In this document: positions 46,643-55,337 of the stretch, piece after piece
How positions within the stretch are numbered: the first letter of the stretch is position 1
Layout of the letters: every line of letters begins with the position of its first letter
Origin: 2-02-FULL-43-13 sp043813805
Lineage (GTDB): Bacteria; Patescibacteriota; Minisyncoccia; Minisyncoccales; MHMH01
NCBI GenBank assembly: GCA_043813805.1
Contig: JBDRKR010000025.1
Location: 1 to 62,277, forward strand
DNA length: 62,277 nucleotides
Reading direction: 5' to 3'
Position numbers and translations under genes: made by a program
Notes under the pieces: generated by a model
The model's input: only the letters and a program-made list of their open reading frames with translations
Database searches by the model: none
What the model was told of the DNA's origin: nothing

Positions 46643-46714
46643 CGGAGTGTAGTATAACGGCCATTATGCAGGGCTGGGGGTCCTGTGACCTGGGTTCAAC
46701 TCCCAGCACTCCGA
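46643..46714 (+). tRNA. tRNA-Pro (anticodon GGG)
   Basis: Acceptor CGGAGTG/CACTCCG with the C1-G72 typical of tRNA-Pro, anticodon stem CAGGG/TCCTG and loop CTGGGGG (anticodon GGG), and T arm CTGGG/CCCAG with TTCAACT. The discriminator is A and CCA is not encoded. The D stem has a G-T and a T-T pair. It lies 5 nt after rpmB and is probably co-transcribed with it. Confidence 0.9.
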
Positions 46715-46728
46715 ATTTGAGCGTAAAA

Positions 46729-46757
46729 CAAAAAAACCGAATTACTCGGTTTTTTTG
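46729..46757. terminator. bidirectional terminator
   Basis: CAAAAAAACCGA-ATTAC-TCGGTTTTTTTG, T7 on both strands. It ends rpmB-tRNA-Pro on the plus strand and the adenylate-kinase-like gene on the minus strand. Confidence 0.9.
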
Positions 46758-46772
46758 TTCGCCCTGCGCCGC

Positions 46773-47780
46773 TTAAAGATGCAAAACGTCAACCATCTGT
46801 TTGATCAAAGAAACCACCACGGGCGGCGGCATCAAACTGTAAGCCGCTCTCTTTTGATCATCCCAAACTATCCAGCGCTTTTCTTTGACCATAACTTTTT
46901 GGCCGTCCCATTCGTAATCGTATTCCGGCGTAATTTCGTAATCATCGAGGTAATCATCGGCAACGGACTTGGGCACAGAATTCCTTAAAAAAACCTTGGG
47001 AATCCCGTAAAGTGCGGCAGCCTGCTCGAGTAGCTGGCCGTCTTTTTGCAATCTTTCTTTAATGGGGGCAATCCCCTTCTCGTCACCCTCTTTTGGTACC
47101 ATACGGGGACCGGTACAGGCCGGATTGTCGCAATTCAAATAAAATTCTTTTTTCTTCGGATCATAGCCCACTTTGGAAGTCGGCAATAATTTAACACTGC
47201 GCGAGGTCTGACATTTGGGACAGACCCTCCGATATTTTATCCTCTCATCAATTACCGCCTCGGGCACGTCAATTAAAACGAAAACGTCGGGGTCATCTCT
47301 ATAGCCGACCAGATCACGGAAAAACAAGGTAAGATTCATCTGGTCCAAATCTCTCGGAAATCCATCGATGAAAATAGTTTTCTTGGGACGCTTCGCAATC
47401 TCTCTTTTGACCAAAAGTAAAATTAATTCGGTCGGCAAAAGATTCTTGGTGCTTCTTTTTTCCAGACCCGCCATAATTTCGCGGGAAGAGGTCCAGCCGC
47501 GATAATTCTTTTCTAAAAATTTAACCAGCTCTATTTTCTTTTTTCTATCCTTAAGCTCCTGGTCAATATTCCTGATCATGTCGCCGATGGAAAAATGCTC
47601 GATGGACTTTGGGTCAACGATTTCGGCAAACATTTTAGCGTACGTCCCCTTGCCCGAGTTCTTCTTGCCCAATAAGTATGCGATGAAAGTATTGCCTTTT
47701 TCAAAATAATTCCTGAGCTTTGCTATTTCCTTGCCCGCCTTCAATTCAAAATACTTTTTGCGCACTTCGGGATCATTCAT
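46773..47780 (-). CDS. adenylate-kinase-like protein with N-terminal extension (335 aa)
   Basis: The P-loop GKKNSGKGTYAK, the NMP segment (SIGDMIRN), IDGFPRDLDQ and a zinc LID (CPKC and CDNPACTG) identify an adenylate-kinase-type enzyme. About 45 residues before the P-loop and 110 after the LID are additional, and the C-terminus is acidic and ends in a helix. The substrate may be AMP or another nucleoside monophosphate. I start at 47780, 14 nt after the ComEC-like stop; an upstream ATG at 47834 would overlap it. A standard adk lies at 28533. Confidence 0.8.
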   Translation of the reverse strand: MNDPEVRKKYFELKAGKEIAKLRNYFEKGNTFIAYLLGKKNSGKGTYAKMFAEIVDPKSIEHFSIGDMIRNIDQELKDRKKKIELVKFLEKNYRGWTSSREIMAGLEKRSTKNLLPTELILLLVKREIAKRPKKTIFIDGFPRDLDQMNLTLFFRDLVGYRDDPDVFVLIDVPEAVIDERIKYRRVCPKCQTSRSVKLLPTSKVGYDPKKKEFYLNCDNPACTGPRMVPKEGDEKGIAPIKERLQKDGQLLEQAAALYGIPKVFLRNSVPKSVADDYLDDYEITPEYDYEWDGQKVMVKEKRWIVWDDQKRAAYSLMPPPVVVSLIKQMVDVLHL

Positions 47781-47794
47781 GTCGAATTTCTGAT

Positions 47795-48667
47795 TCAGTC
47801 CCCGGATTTTAGTTTTAAAGATTGGGAATTGCATAAAATTTTAATATCGCCGTTAAGATCGGTTCTAAGAATACTTGTACCATAATTTTCCAGAATAGCC
47901 AAAGTTTCAGCGTGAGGATGGCCGTATTTATTGTCTTTTCCCGCGGAAATTACGGCCACTGAAGGCGAGACTGCCCCGATAAACTCCTGGGAATTAGAAT
48001 TCTTACTGCCATGATGGCCGACCTTTAAAACATCTGAATCGACTTCTGCTCCCCCTTTAACCAATTCTCGCTCAACTGATTGGTAAGCATCGCCGGTAAA
48101 TAAGAAGCTGTTTTCACCGTAAACCAAACGGGCGACGATCGAAGTATTGTTGGTATTGCTTACTTCTCTGCCTTCTAAACTCTCAAACGGATACAGTATA
48201 TTGAGGTCGTACCTCCCGCTGGAGGTCCGACCTCCAGAAATCCGTAATCCAGTTTGGGCAAGATAGATATTGGCACCTTCAGCGGCAATCAGCTTCTGCC
48301 ACTCTTGGCATTCGGCGGTCTCGCACAAAACTCCGGTCCATAAGATGTTTTGAACCTCGTATCTTTTTAAAACTTCGATCAATCCGGCAATGTGGTCAAA
48401 ATCCGGATGAGTTAAAACAATTAAATCCAACGTTCTGTCCCAAAAAGGCATCTCATTGCCCAACTTCTCCAAAATGACAGAGGATAACCCTCCGTCGATC
48501 AAAATCTGGTGGCCTTCTGGCGTCTCAATAAAAATTGCGTCTCCCTGGCCCACGTCAAAAAAAGTAACCTCAAGATTCGCGTGGCTTAATTGAAAAACCC
48601 CAATCCACGCCAAAACATTCAAACCAATCAAAACTCCCAGAACGATAAAAACGAAGTTCTTCTGCAT
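47795..48667 (-). CDS. ComEC/Rec2-like metallo-beta-lactamase-fold hydrolase (290 aa)
   Basis: An N-terminal membrane helix (6-26) is followed by a metallo-beta-lactamase domain with VGQGDAIFIETPEGHQILIDGG, the metal motif THPDFDHIAGL, GDAYQSVE and VGHHGSKNS. This is the detached C-terminal domain type of ComEC. Residues about 142-157 (RISGGRTSSGRYDL) are encoded by two tandem palindromes. Whether it serves DNA uptake or a nucleotide phosphodiesterase role is not clear. No comEC channel gene lies beside it. Confidence 0.85.
   Translation of the reverse strand: MQKNFVFIVLGVLIGLNVLAWIGVFQLSHANLEVTFFDVGQGDAIFIETPEGHQILIDGGLSSVILEKLGNEMPFWDRTLDLIVLTHPDFDHIAGLIEVLKRYEVQNILWTGVLCETAECQEWQKLIAAEGANIYLAQTGLRISGGRTSSGRYDLNILYPFESLEGREVSNTNNTSIVARLVYGENSFLFTGDAYQSVERELVKGGAEVDSDVLKVGHHGSKNSNSQEFIGAVSPSVAVISAGKDNKYGHPHAETLAILENYGTSILRTDLNGDIKILCNSQSLKLKSGD
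48203..48237. repeat. tandem palindromes inside the ComEC-like gene
   Basis: GAGGTCGTACCTC (48203-48215) and CTGGAGGTCCGACCTCCAG (48219-48237). The second is a perfect 19-nt palindrome with the TCGGA centre seen at the transposase locus. Both are in frame. Confidence 0.85.
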
Positions 48668-48702
48668 AAACTTAGCTTACCATGATATAGCTCCATAAAA
48701 AC

Positions 48703-48730
48703 TTGACAAATCGTTATAATGTAATAAAAT
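48703..48730 (+). promoter_or_regulatory. sigma-70 promoter for the 190-aa gene
   Basis: TTGACA (48703-48708), 16 nt, TAAAAT (48725-48730). The leader of about 32 nt holds TAGGAGGG. Confidence 0.75.
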
Positions 48731-48768
48731 ATGGAATTACGCAGTTGTTTTAAAATTAGGAGGGATAG

Positions 48769-49341
48769 ATGTTCAGAGGAATAGGAGAAGCTAACGAGAG
48801 GGGTTTCGTTATTGTCGACACTAAAAGGTATATTACACTGCAAACAGAACACTATTCTGATGGTAAAATAAAGGGGAAAACGGTAGTATCCACTTACGAT
48901 CTACGACTTGTTTACGGCGGCATGTTTTTCTGGGGACTGATCACGGGCCTTCTTTTGCGCCATTTCATCGGGCCACTGCCATTAATACAATCTGTAAGTA
49001 TTATCGCTTTTTCGAATTTAATTTTCTGCTTATCGATTACCCGCGGACCGATTTACTACCACGATTTAATATTTGTGCTGCAAACTTTAAGAAATAAAGA
49101 ATTATTGGAATGGCACGGTTGCGAACATAAAGTAGTTATATTGCTTCGTTGTGGGTTAGACCCGACGATTGAAAATCTCCGGCAGATTTCCCGAATTCAA
49201 CCTGGCTGCGGATTCGTCAAATTATGGCCCAACATAACCCAGCGTTTTTTCACCACGAGAGAACCGGACTCCTGCAAACTTGAAGCGGGACTCAGGTTAG
49301 CCAGAGAATACTACAAAATTACAAAAGGCTCAGTCAAATAG
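48769..49341 (+). CDS. membrane protein, possibly DUF1385-like (190 aa)
   Basis: A cytoplasmic N-terminal third, two hydrophobic segments (about 50-68 and 72-92), and a C-terminal region with EWHGCEHKVVILL. The latter resembles the YHGAEHK motif of DUF1385 proteins but is weak evidence. The strong AGGAGGG ribosome site and consensus promoter mark it as one of the well-expressed unknown genes. It is divergent from the ComEC-like gene. A terminator follows directly. Confidence 0.55.
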   Translation: MFRGIGEANERGFVIVDTKRYITLQTEHYSDGKIKGKTVVSTYDLRLVYGGMFFWGLITGLLLRHFIGPLPLIQSVSIIAFSNLIFCLSITRGPIYYHDLIFVLQTLRNKELLEWHGCEHKVVILLRCGLDPTIENLRQISRIQPGCGFVKLWPNITQRFFTTREPDSCKLEAGLRLAREYYKITKGSVK

Positions 49342-49353
49342 GACTGGGCCTTT
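49324..49353 (+). terminator. intrinsic terminator after the 190-aa gene
   Basis: AAAGGCTCAGTC and GACTGGGCCTTT pair with one mismatch and are followed by CTGTTTG on the plus strand. The stem overlaps the last codons and the stop. Confidence 0.7.
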
Positions 49354-49386
49354 CTGTTTGCATAAAGAGTTCCGGAAACCTTCAAA

Positions 49387-49542
49387 CTACGCCTTGCCCA
49401 TGATGCGGAACATTTTGGTGCCGCATTTGGGGCAAGTGCCGGTCATGGCTTTTCTCGCCACTCCCCCCTTGCCCTTCATTTCCACCTCTTTCGCATTAGA
49501 TATTTCTTGCTTCTGCTTACATTTGACGCAATATCCTTCCAT
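49387..49542 (-). CDS. DUF5679-type zinc-ribbon protein (51 aa)
   Basis: Begins MEGYCVKCKQKQEISNAKEV and ends TCPKCGTKMFRIMGKA, with CVKC and CPKC zinc knuckles. The pattern is typical of small proteins of these phyla (DUF5679). The function is unknown. It lies in the gap between the 190-aa gene and the small membrane gene. Confidence 0.8.
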   Translation of the reverse strand: MEGYCVKCKQKQEISNAKEVEMKGKGGVARKAMTGTCPKCGTKMFRIMGKA

Positions 49543-49617
49543 AATAATGTTTTTGGTTAAAACTCTGTTAACCGACCTTTGGCTGGTTCCTATTGTCTTA
49601 TCCTATCGCAATTTCCC

Positions 49618-49893
49618 CTATGAAGCAAACAGGCTCATCAGCCCTTTCAATCCAACGAGTCCGGCGACGATAAAAAGAAGAATGGGCGGCAAGCTGAAAA
49701 ATAAGCTCAAAATCAATAAAATCCCTCCAATGATATCAAATAAGCTCCCGATATCCATTAAAAAGATCAGGGATTTTAAAATGAGATAAACTGCGATACC
49801 AATAATCAATCCTTGGGGAAGAGGCAGATTGTAAGCTATACCCACCAAAAGCCCGGCGCCCAAAAGATCTAATATTCCTAAAATTTGAATCAT
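49618..49893 (-). CDS. small hydrophobic membrane protein (91 aa)
   Basis: Nearly all hydrophobic, with three predicted membrane helices (about 5-25, 28-50, 58-85) and few charges. No motif was recognised. It follows the Trx-CcdA gene by one nucleotide, so it may be the last gene of the copper operon. Confidence 0.6.
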   Translation of the reverse strand: MIQILGILDLLGAGLLVGIAYNLPLPQGLIIGIAVYLILKSLIFLMDIGSLFDIIGGILLILSLFFSLPPILLFIVAGLVGLKGLMSLFAS

Positions 49894-49894
49894 T

Positions 49895-51046
49895 TTAATG
49901 AAAAACCAATAATTCCGGCTTAAAAATTAATACGGCCCCTAAAATCAAAATCAAGACTCCGGCGACCAAAGTCGAATAGCGGTTGTACTTATCGGAGAAA
50001 TGAAAATGACTGAGCGTGAAAAAAGCAAAACCGAAAACGATCAAATCGTCGAGCATGTAAAATAAGTTGTAAAAAGCGAGGTAAAGATAATATTGGAGGG
50101 TACCGATGCCCTGAGCGGACAAAATCCTGGTATAAATTACCGGGAAGCCGGCCGAACAGAAAAACTCAATAAGGTTGACGCCAAAAGCCAAAATCACGAC
50201 TCCTAAAACTGTGGTAGGTATGGCCGATGGTTTTAAAATATTCTTCATCCGCTGCATAATCTTCCCCTCCTTTTTCTCATCAACAACCTTGCAAACCCCG
50301 GGCTTCCAGGTGATAAAATCGCGGATCCGCCAAACTCCGAAGGCAATGCCAAAAACTCCTATTAAAATCCTGCTCAAAGAAACGAAACTCATCATTAAGA
50401 GCGCATTCAGCCAGGCGGCCATAAAAAGGAAATAAAGCAGTCCTTCGACGAAAATGAAAATTCCGCCCACTAATGCTATCTTTTTGCGAGATTTGGTTGC
50501 AAGCAGCAGGGAAATCAAAACAACCAGAACCCACATAGCGCAAGGATTAAATCCGTCCAATGTCCCTAAAACCGCAGTCAAAAGGGGCAAAGAAATATTT
50601 TGAGCGTCGATCTCGCCTAAAAGAGGAACTTTAAATTTCGGAGAAGTCGCCTCTCCCCCGGCCAAACACGCAACCAAACAGCTTTCGATATCCTGACCGA
50701 TTTGTTCGTTAAAACCGATGAAATATCTGGTCTGCGTGAAAGTGGCGGGCACAAAACCCTGCTCTCTTTCGGGCACGCTGTATTTTTGATAAAAATCCCG
50801 CAGGAGCGCTTGGTTTTCCGCAGATCCGGTGACTTCGTATGATTTAATTTCAATCGCCGGATATCTTTCTTGAAGATTCTCTAGAAATTCTTTTTCAGCA
50901 GCGCAGTGCGGGCAGGTCGAACTGTAAAAAAAATCAATCTGAGCCGCAATAGGAGCTATTGAGGTGGCTGAAACCTCGCTGAAGCCAAAAACGCCCGAAA
51001 CCAGGCATAAAACAAAAATGGGAATAATCCATTTTTTCATATTCAT
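49895..51046 (-). CDS. thioredoxin-CcdA/DsbD-like fusion (383 aa)
   Basis: A signal peptide (residues 1-28) is followed by an extracytoplasmic thioredoxin-like domain with C45-P-H-C48. After residue 150 six or so membrane helices form a CcdA/DsbD-type core with the conserved NPCAMW (about 167) and FFCSAGFP (about 292), two cysteines that pass electrons across the membrane. It probably delivers reductant to the outside, for example to copper-binding cysteines. It is in the CsoR operon, after copA. Confidence 0.85.
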   Translation of the reverse strand: MNMKKWIIPIFVLCLVSGVFGFSEVSATSIAPIAAQIDFFYSSTCPHCAAEKEFLENLQERYPAIEIKSYEVTGSAENQALLRDFYQKYSVPEREQGFVPATFTQTRYFIGFNEQIGQDIESCLVACLAGGEATSPKFKVPLLGEIDAQNISLPLLTAVLGTLDGFNPCAMWVLVVLISLLLATKSRKKIALVGGIFIFVEGLLYFLFMAAWLNALLMMSFVSLSRILIGVFGIAFGVWRIRDFITWKPGVCKVVDEKKEGKIMQRMKNILKPSAIPTTVLGVVILAFGVNLIEFFCSAGFPVIYTRILSAQGIGTLQYYLYLAFYNLFYMLDDLIVFGFAFFTLSHFHFSDKYNRYSTLVAGVLILILGAVLIFKPELLVFH

Positions 51047-51088
51047 AAACTATTTTACCTTAATTATTAAAAAGAGTATAGCGCTTCC

Positions 51089-53305
51089 TCAACGAAAGTT
51101 GGAAGCGCTTGAAAATACATAGCGCTTCATCAAAAGAGCGTTCGAAATCACGCTGACCGATGAAAAAGCCATGGCTAAAGCAGCAATGGCCGGATTTAAG
51201 AGAAATCCGGTGAAAGGATATAAAATGCCGGCGGCAATGGGAATGCCCACAATATTATAGAAGAAAGCCCAGAAAAGATTCTGTTTGATTTTCTTTAAGG
51301 TGTACTTGCTCAAATCAATTGATTTTACGACGTCACGCAAATCGTCTTTAATTAAAACAATCTCGCCGGTCTCCATGGCGACATCAGTGCCCGACCCCAA
51401 AGCAATCCCCAAATCAGCTTGAGCTAAGGCGGGAGCATCATTGATGCCATCCCCCACCATGGCCACAACATTGCCTTCTTTTTGCAGTTTTTTGATTTCT
51501 TCCGATTTCCCTTGAGGCAAAACTTCGGCTAAAACCCGATCAATCCCCAACTCTTTGGCAATCGCTTGCCCAACACGCTCGTTATCGCCGGTAATAATAG
51601 CAACCTTCTTCCCCATCCGATGAAGAAGCTCGACCGCTTCTTTGGAATATTTTTTTAAGGTATCGGCGACTGCGATAATACCGACAATCTCTCCCCTGTA
51701 AGCTAAAATCATCGCTGTTTTGCCTTGATTCTCCAGGGCCATCAGCTCGTCTTTAAGGGGGTTTGTGTTAATACCATTTTCCCGCATCAATTTCCTTGTG
51801 CCCAACAGAATCTTTCCGTTATCGAACTCCGCCGTAACTCCGTGGCCGGGGACAGCCTGAAACCCTTCGACTTCGCTCAGGGTAAGATTTTCTTCTTTCG
51901 CTTTATTGACAATAGCTTGGGCCAAAGGATGTTCAGAATTTTTTTCTAGAGAGGCGGCCAATTGCAAAACCTTGCCCCTATCGCCTGAAACATCGGTCAC
52001 GACCGGCTCGCCCTTAGTAAGGGTGCCTGTTTTATCAAAAATTACCATATTAACATTACGGGCAATTTCCAGGGCCTTGCCGCTTTTGATTAAAATGCCG
52101 CTCTGAGCAGCCAAGCCCGTGCCCATCATTACGGCCGTCGGAGTCGCCAATCCCAAAGCGCAAGGACAGGCAATAATCAAAACAGTCACGAAAATCGTTA
52201 TAGCAAAAGCGAAGGGCTGGCCCAGAATCAACCAAGTGGCTGCAGCTAAAATAGCGATACAGATAACCGTCGGGACGAAATAGAAAGAAACCCTATCAGC
52301 TAAAAGTTGGATGGGAGCTTTAGAGCCCATAGCCGTTTCAACTATTTTAATAATTTGAGCCAGCATCGTATCTTTACCAACTCTGGTTGCTTTAAATTTC
52401 AAAACGCCGGTCTTGTTGATGGTGGCTCCAATCACTTCATCTCCTTTATTTTTCTCTACGGGAATGCTCTCGCCCGTTATCGCCTTCTCATCAACTCCCG
52501 AATAACCATCAACAACAATACCGTCAACGGGAATTTTCTCACCCGGTTTCACCAAAATAATATCACCAATCTGAACTTCCAAAATAGGTATTTTTATCTC
52601 CTCCCCGCCCTTAATGACAGTCGCTTCTTTCGGCTGAAGGCCGATTAATTTCTTAATCGCGGCTCCCGTTTTACCCTTGGTCAGTTCTTCCAAGTAATGA
52701 CCCAGGGAAATAAAAATCAAAATAAAAACCGCGCTTTCGTAATATAGGCTTTGATTCAGAGATAAAATTGAGATAATTAAACTGTAAAAATAAGCCGTGG
52801 CTGTCCCGATAAAAATCAAGGAATTCATATTGGGGTGCAGTCTTCGCAGACCCTTAAGGCCGTCGGTCCAGATATTGAAAGTGGCTAAAATTACAGCTGT
52901 TGCTAAAACAAACTGTATGGGCGTGGCATATTTTTCCAGAATCATCGGTATTGGTAAGCCGATCATCTCCCCCATCACCATATAAATGATGGGCAAACCG
53001 CACATCAGGGCGATAATAAATCGTCCTTTTAATTCCCGAGCTCTACCGTGATGATCGTCGTGTTCTTCACGAGACACCTCCCCCTCGTCACCCCCCTCCT
53101 CTATAATTTTGTAGCCTAATTTATCAACCGCGCTTTTTATTTTTTCTAAGGTGGTTTGCGCAAGATCGTATTCCAAATAAAGTTTTTCTAAGGCAAAATT
53201 AACATTGGCCGATTTGACGCCCGTTTCCTTACCAAGCGCGTGTTCGATGTTGGCTGAGCAGGAGGCGCAATGCATGCCGCGAATTTTAAAAGTTATTTTT
53301 TCCAT
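51089..53305 (-). CDS. copA: copper-exporting P1B-type ATPase (CopA)
   Basis: Exports Cu(I). It has one heavy-metal domain with GMHC13-AS-C16, a His/Asp-rich linker (EEHDDHHG, about 81-88), the membrane CPC at 380-382, phosphorylation site D424 in DKTGT, the SEHP motif, and the Cu-specific YN in the FYNIVGIPIAAG helix. The length is 738 aa. Residues LTLSEVEGF come from a widespread CCTTCGACTTCGCTCAGG-type repeat (51863-51882). The start overlaps the DUF2318 stop by one base (TAATG). Confidence 0.95.
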   Translation of the reverse strand: MEKITFKIRGMHCASCSANIEHALGKETGVKSANVNFALEKLYLEYDLAQTTLEKIKSAVDKLGYKIIEEGGDEGEVSREEHDDHHGRARELKGRFIIALMCGLPIIYMVMGEMIGLPIPMILEKYATPIQFVLATAVILATFNIWTDGLKGLRRLHPNMNSLIFIGTATAYFYSLIISILSLNQSLYYESAVFILIFISLGHYLEELTKGKTGAAIKKLIGLQPKEATVIKGGEEIKIPILEVQIGDIILVKPGEKIPVDGIVVDGYSGVDEKAITGESIPVEKNKGDEVIGATINKTGVLKFKATRVGKDTMLAQIIKIVETAMGSKAPIQLLADRVSFYFVPTVICIAILAAATWLILGQPFAFAITIFVTVLIIACPCALGLATPTAVMMGTGLAAQSGILIKSGKALEIARNVNMVIFDKTGTLTKGEPVVTDVSGDRGKVLQLAASLEKNSEHPLAQAIVNKAKEENLTLSEVEGFQAVPGHGVTAEFDNGKILLGTRKLMRENGINTNPLKDELMALENQGKTAMILAYRGEIVGIIAVADTLKKYSKEAVELLHRMGKKVAIITGDNERVGQAIAKELGIDRVLAEVLPQGKSEEIKKLQKEGNVVAMVGDGINDAPALAQADLGIALGSGTDVAMETGEIVLIKDDLRDVVKSIDLSKYTLKKIKQNLFWAFFYNIVGIPIAAGILYPFTGFLLNPAIAALAMAFSSVSVISNALLMKRYVFSSASNFR
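51863..51882. repeat. CCTTCGACTTCGCTCAGG repeat in copA
   Basis: The motif CCCTTCGACTTCGCTCAGGG is in frame in copA and encodes LTLSEVEG. The same unit, in hairpin form, lies between rpsH and rpsN (32751-32788). Confidence 0.7.
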
Positions 53306-53832
53306 TAGAATAAATCTGAAACTTGCTCCAGATCTGATTGATTAATAACAATTTCTCCGTTTTCAACCTCTAAATTGGGGCTAATCGGCCCCGGATTGCA
53401 GCCCCCTTTTTCGGTGGCAACCTTCTCAATCGGATAACGGTTCCCGCAATTGTTACAGACAATCTCGTTGCCTTCCTGGCGAAACCCCTTATAGGTTTTG
53501 AAACAAACCGCGCAGGCGTTGGCCGCGGCCCGATAAATTCCGTTTTTATCCTTAACGACGAAAAAATAAATTATTTGCCCCGATGACATTTTTACATTGT
53601 AGAAGCGCGCCTGGTTATCGTCGAAAATTGAAGATGCTAATCTTATTTCTTTGTTGCCAAAGCTTACGTTTTCGCCCTTTTCCCCAAGAAAATTAATGCT
53701 ATTTAGGGCTAGAATGGGCAAAGAGGCTTGATTAATCGGAGCTTGAGACGGCTTCTTTGACACCCAAATTCCTCCGCCAATCAGCGCCAAAACACCAGTT
53801 AAAAGTAAAACGATGAAAAAAATTTTAGACAT
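53305..53832 (-). CDS. DUF2318-like membrane protein with four-cysteine site (175 aa)
   Basis: An N-terminal membrane helix (4-24) is followed by an extracytoplasmic domain with CAVCFKTYKGFRQEG...CNNCGNRYPIEKV. This four-cysteine pattern and the following glycine-rich GGCNPGPI match DUF2318, usually encoded with FTR1/P19-type iron uptake. Here it lies in the copper operon between the HMA-SafE-cupredoxin protein and copA, which suggests a metal-handling or redox role in copper export (inference). Confidence 0.8.
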   Translation of the reverse strand: MSKIFFIVLLLTGVLALIGGGIWVSKKPSQAPINQASLPILALNSINFLGEKGENVSFGNKEIRLASSIFDDNQARFYNVKMSSGQIIYFFVVKDKNGIYRAAANACAVCFKTYKGFRQEGNEIVCNNCGNRYPIEKVATEKGGCNPGPISPNLEVENGEIVINQSDLEQVSDLF

Positions 53833-53843
53833 AATTTTTATAT

Positions 53844-55325
53844 TTATTTAGCGCCGCAACCGCACCCTTGAGCGCCCGAAGAAATAATATTATCGCCGGA
53901 ACTTAAATTGTTTGGAGCAACCGATGTTTGCACTGAATTATTCTGGTCGGTGACTTCGATAATTCCCGAAACCATGCCCATCCAGCAACTGAATTTGTAT
54001 TTTCCCACTTTAGTGGGTGTAAATTCTTTAATACTGGTTTGACCAGGCGTCAACGAAATACTTCCGCTGAATAAACTGTTGGAAATAATGGCGTTAGTAC
54101 AACCGCTTGTCCCGACATCAGCAATTTCCCATCTTACAGGCGTATTAACTTCCACTTTAAAATAATTCGGTTTGTAGCCGGAACTCGAGGCCGTCATTTT
54201 TAAAACTTGTTTCCCGTCAACAATCAGCGCTAAACCGTTCGCATCGACCGTTCCACCGCTGGTTTGAGATGGTTTAATTATGATATCGTCAAGGCTGATA
54301 AATCCCAAAACGTTCATTTGGCTGTTGATATTAAAGAGAGCGAAAAACAAAATTACCAAAGCGGCAACCCTGGAAAATTGGAAAGCCAAATGAGGACGGC
54401 TTGAAAATTTTACAGACGAAAACCCAATAAGTAACAGCGCAGGGACTGTTCCCAGGGCAAAAAGAGCCATAATCAGTCCGCCCTGAATGGGATTGCCGGA
54501 TATCAGGGCCAACCCTTGGGCAGTAATCGTAAAACCGCAGGGCAGGAAAAAAGTTAACCCGCCCATTACAAACGGCATGTAGCGTCCTTTAAAATTAGTT
54601 TCATTAGCAATGTACCTTGTAGCGAATTTAGGCAAGGTTGGCTGAAATCTACGTAAACTTTTAACGCCGAGCATTTGAAGGGCTAAAATCAACATAACAA
54701 CAGAAATGGCCACAATTAAAAATGAAGTAAACTGCAAAGAAATTTGCAGCTTGCTCCCGACAGCTCCGAGCACCGTTCCCAAAACAGCGTAAGTTAAGAT
54801 TCTCCCGATATTAAACATCAAATGCGGCTGGAGTTTCTGGAAAGTTGATTTTTGATCGGAATATATCGTCAGCCACTGTTTTGACATGGAAAGTATCAAT
54901 CCCCCCACCAAAGCGGCGCAACTCGAAATACCCGCAATAAGTCCTAGGGCGAAAAAAGCGAATAAAGACGATTTCGTATTAACGCTAACTAGCCCCGACA
55001 ATCCTGATTTAGTTAGGTATAAAAATCCGCCAATCAGCAGTAGGGCGATAACCACGCTGTTAAAAATACCCTTACCCTTAAAATCATCTCCGGCTTCGAA
55101 CGGCTCGTCAAAAAATACGTAATTTTCTTTTTTAAAAATAGAATTTAAGAATTCTGTTTCCGGTCGTTTTCCTGCGTATTCAATCAAAACTTCGCCCTTA
55201 GCCATTTTAGCCTCTACTGATTTGACTCCCTTTAATTCGAGTAATTTTTTTTCAATTAAAATTTCGCAGGAGGCGCAATGCATTCCTTTTACAAAGTAGA
55301 CATATTCTTTTATTTTTTCCGGCAT
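53844..55325 (-). CDS. HMA-SafE/DsbD-like-cupredoxin fusion (493 aa)
   Basis: Three modules. Residues 8-72 are a heavy-metal domain with C17-x2-C20 (GMHCASC). Residues about 90-330 hold six or so membrane helices of the TauE/SafE/DsbD_2 type. Residues about 360-470 form a cupredoxin-like beta domain with the copper-ligand set GCTN (C near 418) and FSCWMGM. The C-terminus ends in a CGCG. The whole looks like a chain that takes Cu across the membrane to an external cupredoxin. It is the first structural gene after csoR. Confidence 0.85.
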   Translation of the reverse strand: MPEKIKEYVYFVKGMHCASCEILIEKKLLELKGVKSVEAKMAKGEVLIEYAGKRPETEFLNSIFKKENYVFFDEPFEAGDDFKGKGIFNSVVIALLLIGGFLYLTKSGLSGLVSVNTKSSLFAFFALGLIAGISSCAALVGGLILSMSKQWLTIYSDQKSTFQKLQPHLMFNIGRILTYAVLGTVLGAVGSKLQISLQFTSFLIVAISVVMLILALQMLGVKSLRRFQPTLPKFATRYIANETNFKGRYMPFVMGGLTFFLPCGFTITAQGLALISGNPIQGGLIMALFALGTVPALLLIGFSSVKFSSRPHLAFQFSRVAALVILFFALFNINSQMNVLGFISLDDIIIKPSQTSGGTVDANGLALIVDGKQVLKMTASSSGYKPNYFKVEVNTPVRWEIADVGTSGCTNAIISNSLFSGSISLTPGQTSIKEFTPTKVGKYKFSCWMGMVSGIIEVTDQNNSVQTSVAPNNLSSGDNIISSGAQGCGCGAK

Positions 55326-55337
55326 ATTTTCTGAAAT

